NCBI RefSeq assembly: GCF_008831285.2
Contig: NC_045144.1
Span: forward strand, 14,683,858 to 14,747,857
Direction of reading: 5' to 3'
Length of the DNA stretch: 64,000 bases
From: Nymphaea colorata
Lineage: Eukaryota > Streptophyta > Magnoliopsida > Nymphaeales > Nymphaeaceae
Shown: in pieces, positions 46,101 to 57,740 of the stretch
Layout: each line of letters opens with the position of its first letter
Numbering within the stretch: position 1 is the stretch's first letter
Notes under the pieces: generated by a model
Databases searched by the model: none
Seen by the model: the letters and a program-made list of their open reading frames with translations, nothing else
Told to the model about the DNA's origin: nothing
Translations under genes and position numbers: made by a program

Positions 46101-48474
46101 GAAAGCTGGTCCCTGTTGATGGCCTATGGATTGACATGAACGAGCCTTCCAACTTCTGTAGTGGAAAGTGCACCGTGCCCACTACCCACCCTTGCCCGAA
46201 CCCAGAGGGCCACCCATGGGACTGCTGCCTGGATTGCACCAACCTCACCCAGTCAAAGTGGGACAACCCACCTTACAAGATAAATGCGTCCGGGATGGGC
46301 GCGCCGCTTGGGTTCAAGACCATTGCAACCAGTGCTACCCACTACAATGGGGTTCCTGAGTATGATGCACACAGCTTGTATGGCTTCTCTCAGGCCATAG
46401 CTACACATAAAGCCTTGCTCAAGTCGACCGGCGGCAAGCGGCCTTTTGTGCTCACCCGGTCTACTTTCGTCGGCTCCGGCAAGTACGCGGCGCACTGGAC
46501 TGGGGATAACAAGGGAGATTGGGATAATCTTCGGTACTCAATATCCACCATTCTCAATTTCGGCCTCTTTGGAATGCCGATGGTTGGATCGGATATTTGT
46601 GGCTTCTATCCTGCGCCTTTGCCTTTAGAGCAATTATGCAACAGGTAATGTTGATTGCAAACTTAGTTGTCTTAGATGATCTCTATGTAGATGAAACGCA
46701 CAGGCATACACAAACATATGCATGCATATATACAGCACACTGCCAGATGCAATTCAGCAGGTGAAGATTTCACCTTTTTTTTTAATCAGAGACTCTTATG
46801 TTTTATTTCGTAGAAGAGACGACTTGAGTAAGAATCAAAGAGAAGAAGGTCCAAGAAGAGGTCCCGTCCCAAAATGACTTTTATCATTGGCCTGCCTCCA
46901 AGTGTCGCTTTTCCTTGCATTTTGTGCTTTCAAAAGCCTGCCTTGAAGATTCTTCTTTTTGTGTAAAACTTCATTTTATATATTGGTAGCGGCTTTCGCG
47001 TTACTTTTATTCTCTCTGCACGTATGCTTTTTTTAATTGTTTGAACTGTGAATCAAATTATGAGAATCTTCTTCCGAGTTTCCAAAAGCGCACCTGCTTT
47101 CCTAGTGGACGAGTGATGCTCCTTCCTTTAATGTTAGATTGAGGCATGTTGATTACATTCTCATTCTTGAAGAACTTGGCCGTGTTGCACCTTTAATGGC
47201 TAGAAGTACTATAATCCCAAGTTGCAATTAATCTATAGATGATTGGAGCCACAAAAAGGCACTTTGATCTGTTGGATCAAGTGGTTTGCCTTGGGGAATT
47301 TTTGTTTACATCATAACCATCCGTTGCATACACTTGCTAGATGTCTAGAGTTCAATCCACATTGTGCACTCCCTGCTATAGAACCCATACAAAGACAGTG
47401 GATCACTAGAAAAAGAACCATAAAAAATCATATGACATTCATAAAATCGTAATGCCATTTAAGAATTATACATGTTTTCATGAATCAACTGATGTTGTGG
47501 GCTTTTTCACTGAACTCAGGTGGATCCAGCTTGGTGCATTCTATCCTTTCTCAAGGGACCATGCCAACTTCGCCTCACCACGCCAAGAGCTCTACCAGTG
47601 GAAGTCTGTCGCGGAATCAGCTAGAGTTGCGCTGGGCTTGCGTTACAAACTGCTTCCTTACCTCTACACACTCAACTATGAGGCGCACACCACCGGCGCG
47701 CCTATAGCGCGGCCCGTCTTCTTCTCCTTCCCCAGCTTTGTCGAGTCATATGGGCTAAGCACCCAGTTCTTGCTTGGAAGCAGTGTGCTGGTCTCACCCG
47801 TCCTTGAGGCCAATGTGACCAAGGTCAAGGCCCTGTTCCCCCCAGGCACATGGTACAGCCTCTTTGACCTCTCCAAGAAGATAGTGTCCAAAGGGCAATA
47901 CTTCACCCTTGATGCTCCCTTAAACGTTGTTAATGCCCATGTCTACCAGAACACCATCCTCCCCATGCAGCGCGGAGGTCTTATATCTAACCAAACTAGG
48001 ACGACACCGTTCACCCTTGTCATCGCCTTCCCGTCCGGCGCCAAAGCCGGTGAAGCCACCGGAAAAGTCTTCATCGACGACGATGAGGATCCAGTGATGC
48101 AACTGAGAGGTGGAAAGTCTACTTTTGTGGACTTCCATGCCAATGTGGGGGAGGGCAAGGTGAAGGTCTGGTCTAAGGTTGACCAAGGTCAATTCGCAGT
48201 GAGACTGGGTCTGATGATTGAAAAGGTGGTGGTTCTTGGTCTGGCTGGGAAAAGCCAGGGCCTAGAGATTGAGGTTGAAGGGGAGCCCCTGGATTCACCT
48301 ACCGTGAGTAAACTGTCCTTCGAGGAGTCTCAGATCGAACATATGAAGGTGCCTGAAGCAGAGGTTGAGGATGGTTTGAGTGTCGGCACCATGATGGTGC
48401 AGCTTGGTGGGCTTGATCTGCCTTTGGGCAAGAGGTTCTCTGTGTCATGGGAGGTGAACATTGGTGGGATCTAA
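43105..48474 (+). CDS. XYL1: alpha-xylosidase, glycoside hydrolase family 31 (4 exons, 941 aa)
   Basis: Exons 43105-43325, 43423-44123, 45696-46644 and 47520-48474 join through GT-AG introns of 97, 1572 and 875 bp into one intact frame. The enzyme removes alpha-1,6-xylose from the non-reducing end of xyloglucan oligosaccharides in the apoplast. Residues 1-25 are a signal peptide ending [19 protein letters not shown] opens the N-terminal domain and [10 protein letters not shown] lies in exon 2. [10 protein letters not shown] follows the second splice. WTDDDHMD (340-347) has the DDD form I associate with plant XYL1 rather than the WTDIDYMD of alpha-glucosidases. The nucleophile is D454 in WIDMNE; the acid/base is D578 in HWTGDN. 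A cysteine-rich FCSGKC..CCLDC loop follows the nucleophile. The C-terminus [10 protein letters not shown] agrees with Arabidopsis XYL1 (recalled as 915 residues). The start has an excellent context (AGCCATGGC) and precedes the signal peptide. No lesion was seen. Confidence 0.96.
43364..43402. repeat. (TG)n microsatellite in XYL1 intron 1
   Basis: TG dinucleotides with a few TTTG interruptions fill much of the 97-bp intron. Confidence 0.9.
45090..45312. mobile_element. MITE in XYL1 intron 2, related to the element at 26014
   Basis: GTTGGATGAAACACTCAAAA near the left end is the approximate complement of the right end ..CCATTTGAGGGTGTCATTCA. AAAGCCTGGT, TTTTTG..AAA..CAAAATTG and CTCAGTTT words parallel the 26014-26305 element. 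The ends are too diverged to fix a target duplication. Confidence 0.5.
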
Positions 48475-48641
48475 GCAGTTTGGGATCTTTTTATTTCTTA
48501 GTGTTAGTCTCTTTTTAGGTTTATGAATGGGTGGGGTAATGCCTGATTTCTTTTTAAATATTGATTCGGTGGCAGTACATATAATAATAGATGTAATTGC
48601 CCAATCAAAGATGCTCCGGTTTCTGAAGATATGGCCTTGCT

Positions 48642-48775
48642 TTATTTTTTATTCATGGCAACTGTTGCGTCCTCTTCTAAATCCAAATATGGATGACTTA
48701 AAATCCTCTTATTTTTTATTCATGGCAACTGTTGCGTCCTCTTCTAAATCCAAATATGGATGACTTAAAATCCTC
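48642..48775. repeat. perfect 67-bp tandem duplication downstream of XYL1
   Basis: 48642-48708 and 48709-48775 are identical. They start 168 bp after the stop codon, so they may lie in the 3' UTR or terminator region of XYL1. Confidence 0.95.
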
Positions 48776-51700
48776 AAAGGGGTTAGCACAATGGATGGGG
48801 TAGGAGTTGGGAAGCAATTAGTCTTTGTTTCGAACTTTTGTATATCAACTCCGTCCGTGTTGCAAAAGAGGACACAGTGAATGTGTCACCCCAAGGCTAT
48901 AGATGCAGCCCTAAACCCTGAGAAAGATTCAATCCTCACTCAAGTGTTGAGATTAGCCTCATACTCACCTCCAAATATGGACGTGCCAAACCCCCGTTAA
49001 TGGTTAATAAATAAAGCAACTAAGTTAATTTGAGGTCCACATTTCCCTATGCCTCGTCGGTTGCCTACTGCCTAGCTATGGGGCCAGTGCTCTAGAAAAT
49101 TTCCAATATGTAATTTGGGTGGGACACAGTTTACATTTCCATTGCTTTCTCTTGTGATTTGCTAAACTTTTACACATGGTTTTGAAACTTGTCAATATTG
49201 TAAGATGCACTTCGGGGAGCTGCATTAAACCCACAAAAAATTCAATGCATCTGCCATGTACTCAAAAATTGAAAATTTCTTTGTCCATCTATATATAGCT
49301 AATTTTCACAGGTTAAGGCCACCTGAAGTTGCAATTTCTTGATTTTTTTTTAGGCTTCCAAGTTTCAAACTTTGACAGGTTCGTGATTGTTGATTGTGTT
49401 TCCAAACCATGGTGATACAATTGAAAATATATAGAGCTTTTCTGTAAAGGGACAGTGCGAGTGATATCTGAATCTACTTCCCCCTCGACCCGTGAGATCA
49501 ACAAACGAGTCCTTACGTGCGTTCCGAAACAGTGTCACAAATAGCAGCTTTATTGTTTGGGTGAACAAGAAAGTATTTTATCATATAGTCTGGATGAAAA
49601 CGACTGTCGTCTGACCCCAGTGTCCAAAGCGCAATCCCACCCTATTGGCTGAATGGAGTCTGGAGAGTAGCTCTACGTTCACACACCATTTTGTGGAAGG
49701 TTTACAATACAGGGTCAAGTTGGATGCCTAATTTTTATAAAATCTGAAGACTTTTTCCCTGGCAGCCCCATTCCAGAGCCGTTGCCAAGTCTCGGTTTTT
49801 GTAACATAAAAAATTGAAAATTTGGGGTTAAGGATGGTTATTATTTTTTGGAAATGAGGTTATAATAGCTTTTTTTGTTGGTTGTCCAAACTTGGTTACT
49901 TGTTGACCATGGTTAGCTTAACCAATATACACCAATCATGCGGAAGACCAAGTTTCAGAATCACAAAAAGCAGGAACCATGTGCTAGAAGACATTACGAG
50001 TAGATTTCGGTGGCAGATTGCTTTGATATTTTTTTAAATTTTTGTTTCTTGTCTAGTTGGAACTTTGAAATTGGCATCGGGCAAGTGCCAGGACCGCCAA
50101 TGACAGTGAAAGAATCTTTGTCCTTTTTCACTTTTTTCGAGATCGAGTCGATGTGCTTTTCAGTTTTGGTTGGTCCAAATTTTATGAGACTGAGTTAACT
50201 GTTTGTTCGGGAAAGGTAAGGCCACCTCTTCCCTTGTTCTTAGCGTGCATGTTGTTTTGAGAATTAAATGGTTTATGATATTCTTTTAACTTAAACGTTA
50301 CACATACTACTTTTCTCCATCCAATTCAGGGAATCCATTTGTTGGTACCACACTCGCCGACCAGCTATCCTCTTCCGGTTATATAAGATTCTTTTTGCAA
50401 AGTAATATATACATTAATTTTTTTTTATCTTTATTTGTTTAAATTACTTTCATCACTTTGGACTGATGCACTCATACGTGGCTGGTTGATTTTCATACCG
50501 TTGTGAATCTAAAGCAGATTCAATCCCACGGTCCCTCCAGTTAAACTCAATATATACGAAGGATAAAAGAAACCCTTATTAAAGGCATAATGAGAAAATT
50601 GAAAAATTTGCCATTTGTGAAAGACAATATTACCCTCGAAAAACAAAAATTTCCATGAAACGAACTAAAAAGCTCCCCCCAACTTTAATCCTTTCAGGAT
50701 AGTGTGTGTGCATTCAGGAATTCAGTCCATTTACAAAGAGCCTCAGACGTTTGGTTTGATGTCATTGTTCTCGGTGAGCATAACCAAACTCTACTGGCAA
50801 GTAATAGCAGAAATCCACTCTATCTATGAGGTCGAAAGTTGCACCGAGTGATACAGGGTAATGTAATCTTGGCACAGTGTTCCACCCTATCGGCCTAGTA
50901 CTTAGAGCCAATAAAAATTGAATTAACCATACATATTCATATCAGCGCCAATGCCATCAACTCAGGGGTTCAACCAATTTTTTTTTTTCATACACCACCA
51001 ACATATATAATTAACAAATTTTTAATTGACCATGAAGTAGTGACCTGAATGTCGTGAGACTACACCATATTAACTGGACCCACTTTAATGTAAGTTTCAA
51101 ACTAAACTAAGTTAACCGCACTTGCCTTTTAACCAAACCCAAGCTATATTAAACCCTTTAAGATGACCAATTTACTAATTTACTTTGCTATGAGTAGACA
51201 TGATCTATAGAGAAGCACCTAATATTGAAGGCAAGTAAAACAAATACAATGAATAAGAAAAAAAAAGTTGTTAGACAATAGTTTTGCCTCTTCAAAAGGA
51301 AAAAACTTTTCAGCAAAAGTTATAAAATAGGGAGTTTCATGGCAAAAGTTTTGCTTGATTTAATATTATAAGCACAACGCATGTGATCCACCATTTAACT
51401 AACGCTTTCACTAAAACCCAAAAAAAGGTACACCTTTAGCACACTTCACCCTGCCCAGAAAACAAACTTGTAACGGTAACATGGAACAAGACTACGGTAC
51501 TTTATTCTCCATTCATCGTGTCAATTCTGAGTTATGTGTATCGAAGAAAGTTTGGAAGTGAATTTTGCTTATGTCTGCGAGTTAACGGCCCTTACAACGA
51601 ATACCCTCGGTTGAAGTCACAAGCCTCCGAATTTCTCCTCTCCTCATATTTAATCTTTCTTCAACATGACAAGTAGATTTGAACGCTTCTACATGTAATG

Positions 51701-53089
51701 CACTTGAGTATGCAAATTAAGCTTTCCTAATAGTAATGGAATACATGCTGATCAAGAAACGTAAGGTGTTTGATCTTACTTGCTCATTAATTGGTGATTG
51801 AAATCAGTGTAATCAGCAAATATGCGGCGAGTTAATTCACATCAAAATCATTCATGGTTTGAATCATGGCAGTTGTTATATTTCAGCCTTTGTTTTTTTT
51901 GCTGCAAATGATAACAACCATCACATTAGAGTGAAAAGCCAATATAATAGGTCCACCTATGCCCCAAAACAAGCCCAATATCGTAGGTCCACCTGTACCC
52001 CAAAACAAGCTAAAACCTTGAAGTATAAAGTTATGACTTTAGGATTTTATAGATTAATTTCTCTTAAGTAAACATTTAAAAAATCAACTAAAACTTTTTC
52101 AATTCAATAAACGATCTAATTAGAGGTGAGAGCACACACGCATATTTGTACAGTGTTTTGGTGCATTTAGTTTTTTTTGGTCTCTGTTTCTCTACTAAAA
52201 AAATATCAAAATGTGCGTTTGGTTTAATTCAGAAAGTAATCTGGACTCCAATTTGATTCAACAAATTCTCTAATCTTCATCTGCAAATTTGATCGAAGAG
52301 TAACTTTCAATGCAACATTTATTTTCCAGGTGATGTCAGTGGAGAGTCTAGAATTCGACCCCTCCTGACACAGTGACAGAAACTCACGTTGCGGTCCAAG
52401 AACTCACGTTGGAGCACGATGATTTCGGCAGGAACACGAACTTGCCTTATCGTAATAATGTCTTAATTAACATTTATTAAATGTGTTTGAGTAAATTTTT
52501 ATTTACTTTTATTACTATTTTATAATTGAAAAACCTAGTTGCCACGAGCAGACACGTTCAGTCACGAAGTTTTGGACGTTATCTCGTGCTCTCAATATTG
52601 TTCAATATTATGCTATCATTTTAAAATGTGTTTTAAAAAAGTTTGATAAAAGAACCTTTGATCGATAATATTTTTAATGTTGAAAGTAAAGAAGAACCGG
52701 TGGCTTTCCAACCTTCAAATAATTATTCAATTAATAAATGTCAAAAACTGACCTGCTGGATGAATAAAAACAGTAATTTGCTCATCCTTGTCATGTGTAG
52801 CATTCTCTTTATAAACATTTTAGGATTCGATTGCAGTATAAAGTTAAGTTGGAGGATAATTGATACTTGTGGCTGTGCAACCCAACTGAATTTCTCATAC
52901 AGATGGTAAAAAAAGTGCAGAGATCTGATATCTCAGTTAATACAGCCACCAGTTGCAGCTCTATAGAATTACTACTAAAATGGCCGCTATCCGTCTTTGT
53001 TTCCCAAAATACCACCTGCTTCCAAATTTGTTTGCGCATATTATTTGATGGTATGAACTTGGCACCTAATTGATCCAATGACAGTTCTG
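48776..53089. other. gene-free stretch
   Basis: No recognisable exon or element ends. An imperfect 36-bp duplication lies at 51940-52010. Short ORFs at 49313-49568, 50010-50198 and 52643-52909 lack known domains. Confidence 0.45.
51940..52010. repeat. 36-bp imperfect tandem duplication
   Basis: GGTCCACCT(A/G)T(G/A)CCCCAAAACAAGC occurs twice, at 51950 and 51986. Confidence 0.9.
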
Positions 53090-53735
53090 GTTCCACTTGG
53101 TGCAGTCTTCTCCTGCTTTTTCCACTTTGTTATCTCCATAACCGGCAGAAAGAGGTAGGGCCAGAGAGGGTTGCCTTGGCGCAAGCCTCTGCCTCCGTCA
53201 AAAAACCTCCCTCTCGGCCATTTAAGAGGACCGCGTAGGAGGCATTAGTGACGCAAGTCATTACTCTTATTCTCCAAAAGTCTGGGATGCAAAGACATTC
53301 CATTGCCCTATTCAAGAAGTGGAAATTCACCCTAGCGTAGGTCTTGGAGAGGTCTAGTTTGAGGAAAGAGGGCCCATTATGGTGGTTGAGGCTGTTCACA
53401 AGTTGGTGTGCCACAAGAATTTGCTCATGTATCAGTTTGGAGGGGAGGAATCACAACCCAGAATGCATCCGAGGGTAGGCCTCATACGATTGACCATAAC
53501 TTTGGTTATGAATTTGTAAATGTAATTGCAGAGCGCTATTGGCCTGAAGTCTTTTATGTTTGTGGCACCATTGAACTTTGCAATGAGCACGATATGAGCC
53601 CTGCTTATCCTTTTTACCCATAGCAAAGAAATTCTTGATGGTCCCAGTCATCCTGTCCCACAGTTCTCCAATACTCTTTGAAGAAACCTGCTGTAAAACC
53701 ATTCGGATCAGGAGCTTTTCCTGGACATTACAATC
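53090..53735 (-). pseudogene. LINE reverse transcriptase fragment
   Basis: Read right to left in shifting frames, APDPNGFTAGFFKEYW (about 53735-53660) matches the PGPDGF..FF block. FRPIALCNYIYKFITKVMVN (about 53557-53498) matches RPISLCNxxYKIITKxLxNR. PSFLKLDLSKTYARVNFHFL (about 53378-53319) matches the xxKLDxSKAYDRVxWxFL catalytic block, with Asp replaced. GLRQGNPLWPYLF (about 53193-53155) matches RQGDPLSPYLF. These are L1-type LINE RT blocks in correct order, with stops and frameshifts. Both ends are truncated; the right end abuts a putative LTR. Confidence 0.85.
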
Positions 53736-53967
53736 TGTAACGGATTAGGAGATCGCACAAAATTAGGAACGATGAGCTTATTTCTAGTATGTTGTTATAC
53801 TTGCATGAAATCGGGGATATGAATGTTGTTGATTCTTATCCACCGGTTCTATATAATCTTGTAAATCATTCATAGTGAAAGCATGACATTATACTCTTTT
53901 TTATCTGTTCCTCTCGTTGCATATTGTCCCTATTCCTCACGTTATAATTTATCATGGTAACAGAGCA
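53736..53967 (+). mobile_element. candidate short LTR plus primer-binding site (+ strand)
   Basis: TGTAACGGATTAGG at 53736 opens a segment ending ..TTATCA (about 53955), directly followed by TGGTAACAGAGC, one mismatch from the Copia primer-binding TGGTATCAGAGC. It carries a TCTATATAATC box. The LINE fragment stops where it begins. Beyond it the sequence reads as minus-strand Copia, so any internal region of this + element is missing. Confidence 0.4.
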
Positions 53968-53984
53968 ATGTTAAAAGAAACAGT

Positions 53985-54904
53985 GGGAACAACATGAGTT
54001 AGGGAGTTTAACAGGATTAGATTGAGCTAAAGAAGGAAAAACAAGGTTAGACAAGAAATTGGTAATATGATGTGTAGCTCTAGTATCAATTATTCATACT
54101 TGAGAGGAGGCCAAACAAGCAATAGGTGAGTCTAATATACCTGGGAGGTTGATTTTGGGTGTTTTGGAATTTATGAATTCCATAAACTAACGTTACAGTT
54201 CTTGTGTGAATGAAGTTGGCTGCTCTTGAGACTTTGTAGATGGAGAAATCGACAATGCATCATTAGTAGAATGAAGATTTGCTTGAGGCTGCTGATGTTG
54301 GCAACTAGAAGTGCCCAAGTCGTCCACAATGTTCACATTGAGGTCTTGTTCGACCCTTGAACCTGTCATAATCTTGTCTCTTTATAGCAACCACAGAAAT
54401 GCCATCAGATTGAATGGGAACATGAAGTTCATGTTGGCATTCTTCTTGAACCAGAAGGGAATCCATGAGCAAGATCTGGCTACGGATTGCTCCATAGCTT
54501 TCACATAGTCCCATTAAGAACTGAATCAGTGTGTCATGTTCTTGAATATCATGTGCTTTCCTCATAGCTCCACATTCACAGGTGGGAAGGGTGACCAGTG
54601 AATCATATTCATCCCAAAGGCTCTTGATTTGAGTTTAATACACACTAATTGAAGACTGTCACTACTTGCAGTTAATAATTTGTTGTTGGATTTGATATAA
54701 ACGTGGAGCATTTGACTCGAAAAATGTAGCCTTTAATTCTTTCCAAACATCCGCATCATTTTTGGCATAAACTACTGTTGAAGTTAAGGACTTGTGAAGG
54801 GAATTAAGCAACCAGGAAAGTACCATGTTGTTGGATCTTTCCCAAGAAACAATGAGCGAACGAGGAACCGTGGGTTTTAGTATAGAACCATCGACAAAAC
54901 CCAT
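53985..54904 (-). pseudogene. decayed Copia gag and protease start
   Basis: On the minus strand, LGFVDGSI-like MGFVDGSILKPTVP (from 54904) leads into WERSNNMVLSWLLNSLHKSL and DVWKELKATFFESNAPRLYQ. Then come HDTLIQFLMGLCESYGAIRS, QILLMDSLLV and a zinc knuckle CEHCGRLGH (54339-54313). Further left, WIIDTRATHHIT-like sequence near 54100-54065 is the protease start, with DTG changed to DTR. This is the typical plant Copia UBN2-type gag order. Frames change between blocks (near 54570-54660) and stops occur. No LTRs are assigned. Confidence 0.85.
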
Positions 54905-57289
54905 CTTATTTTTGGCTAAGAGAGCCTAAGGAATGTTGAAGAGATCAACCATGGCAAAATCTCATGGAGCGATAGGGGCATCATCAGACTCAATGTCGTC
55001 CACTCAAGAAGATAGTCCATATTTTCTTCATCATTCAGGACATTAAAGTTTGATGGACAATTGCAATTGTATGACATTAGTGTTGACCCTTATGGAAAAG
55101 AAAGGATCAATTGCAATTGTATGCCATTGGTGCTGACCATACCAAAAATTGTATGCCGTTGACCCTGACAAAAGACTGAATCTCATTTTGTCTGAAATTC
55201 ATGCCATTCAAAATTGTCCCTAACGCAATGAAAAGTGAGTGTCGGTCAAGAAACTGCCTTCAAGTAGTGGCTTCGGATGACCTTGATTTTTTGGTAAGGT
55301 GCAACACATTTCTCGCTCAGAGGATCTATGAAAAGGACATCCCACTATGAATTCCTACCCCATTAATATGAAGAGAGTACAAGTAAGGGTTCTAGTAGTT
55401 CCAAGTCGAACTTTGAAAGCATATGCATTGGCTTGACAGCCAATCCTTTGGCTATGGACTTTATGCTTTGATAGATCTTTCATCTTAATCAAAAGAGGTG
55501 TTACCTAACCCACTATGTCCTTTGTTCCATACCCATTTCCAGGAGCGGGAATCTTGAATTTCAAACCTTTTCTTCTGCCCTCGCCACTTCTTTCGCTGGC
55601 CCTATCCACCTCCTTTGCCGAATACCAGATCAAGAGATGAATTAGCGGATCACATGGCTAAGTCGAACCATGCCTGAACCTTTTTATTAGTGGTAGTGAG
55701 CCGTACCATCGCTAGCAAGGGCTTCAAGATCATAGTAATGCCTGCCAAAACTTTCCTTGGGTATGAATGTCATGTTCAAAGGTGGTTTCTATAGACACCA
55801 TGGAAAAGATCACTGACGAGCTCAATCGCTCAGTGTAACATTGTCATTTTCATAATCTTGATGAGCCTAAGATCATATGGGTCTACAATTCTCATTTCTG
55901 AGTGATCTCAAGGAACCACTATCTGAGCCAGCAGATTCTCATCTGCTGGCCAGTGCACAAAGCAAGAACACTTAGACTATGATATGCAATCTTTGGTTTG
56001 CCTATCATTGTCCATTAAGGGCTGACTCTGCTAGGCAAGAGGACCACTATTGGGATTGATTATTCAACTGCTAACTGATGACCAGGGGACTACTCTGCTT
56101 CTTCCACTACTGATATATATTGACTGATCCATTGAGAGGGCAGGAGAAAGCAAAAAAGAAGTCGAGTTAGGTTCTGTTTTAGTGTGTTAGCATCTCTTTC
56201 CTCATTCAATTTGTTTGTTCATTCAGTGTATGATTCTGATCCAATTGTTTCTTCCGATAAGTCTGATGAAATGAATTCGGCTTCCGATAGGCATTCAGGT
56301 TCATTACTTGGGACTGATGAGGATGAGGGACTTCAGGCACTTGAGAGTTTTGTTGTTTCGGCTTGAAATGTTAGTTTGGCCTTGGCTTCAGGGACATCTT
56401 CAGCCGGTTCAGATTGAGAGGGAAAGAGGAGCCCTAGGCTCCGCTTCTGAGGATGATGCCTGTGCTCCATCAGATTTTTTTTGATTCGGTGCATTGTTTT
56501 TCAGTGAAACCACTGATTCCACAGTTTGGGGTGCATTTGACTACTTCTGCGAATAACTCAACGGATACTACTCAAAATTTCCCTTATCAGATCATGGAAG
56601 GAAATGGGATTTTTGAGAAAAGGGGTTGGGAACCATCAAAGGACTAGCAACCTGACAATCTTAAGCAACCTGGAACTAACAACGTGACATATACCATACT
56701 GCTTGCTATAGAAGACATGAATACCAGTTTACGGGACGCATACACCCTGAGTGGCCCTTCAGTCAAAAGCTAGTAGTACTATCAGCAAAGGATATCGTCA
56801 CTATCACAAATACACTTTTCTTGCTTGCCACATACCTAGAATGCGAACTAAGCAAAAACATGTGAACTAAGCCTAGGGGATGATCTCAGATTCAAGGTCC
56901 AAGGCATGATCCTGGATTGCAGGTCTTTCATTGTGGACACAGAGGCATACAGGCTGAATAACGACTAAAGACTATTGGACGACCAGGAAATTGCACTGAA
57001 CAAGCAGGGGCTAAAAGCCATGAGTCCCATTCACGAAAGCCTACATAACAAACTTGCTACTTTTGATTAACTCGTCGCTACTTCTAACCCCTCTATGCAC
57101 CCTCTCTTTCTCAATCTGACCCTTCAATGTACCAGACACTGATTTCCAAGAAGAGGGAGGAGAAGGAGGATCTCACAACTACATCATTGATTATTACAAC
57201 ATCTGACAACAAACACTAAATATGACAATGAGAATGATAAAAGCCCACCAAACAAGCACAGATTGATGCACCAACCACCATCGTCTCCA
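54905..57289. other. gene-free, probably decayed retroelement DNA
   Basis: Short ORFs at 56184-56366 and 56453-56647 (+) are acidic or unremarkable. A CAATTGCAATTGTATG repeat occurs at about 55053 and 55108. The position between Copia fragments suggests TE remnants but no motif confirms it. Confidence 0.4.
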
Positions 57290-57740
57290 CCGACACCCTC
57301 ACCACAACTACCATCTCCATCATTGGATCACCACTAACCCAACACTGTTGACCCTATAACCACCAACCTTGACTAGTCTCAACCTCCATTACGACGATCA
57401 ACTAGACAACAAGTTCCACCTTCAAGTCTTAAGGATTATCAATGTCATTCCATCGCTCAGCCCACATCATTTGAATTGACGTTGACGCCTATGTAACCTA
57501 AAGGAACAAGGTACCCCATGAGTCACTACCTCCATCTACACAAGTTTTCTCCTAAATATCAAGTTTTTATAACCTCTATTCTCAATCACTCTGAGCCGTC
57601 CACTTTCCAAGAAGCAATGCAACATCAAGAATGGAGAGACGCTATGGCTGCTAAACTTCAGGCACTAGAAGCCAACTCAACTTGGTGTTCACACCCCACC
57701 CCATTCTCAGGTGCATCAAATTCAAATCAGTAAAATTCTT
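57290..57740 (+). pseudogene. decayed Copia integrase-RT junction
   Basis: RRSTRQQVPPSSLKDYQCH-like sequence (about 57391-57446) and, after a stop, YPMSHYLHLHKFSPKYQVF, HSEPSTFQEAMQHQEWRDAM and LQALEANSTW (57512-57690) match the conserved start of Copia RT. There relatives read HSEPxSFxEAxxxPxWxxAMxxEIxALxxNxTW. The frame ends at 57733 and no further RT is seen. Confidence 0.8.
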
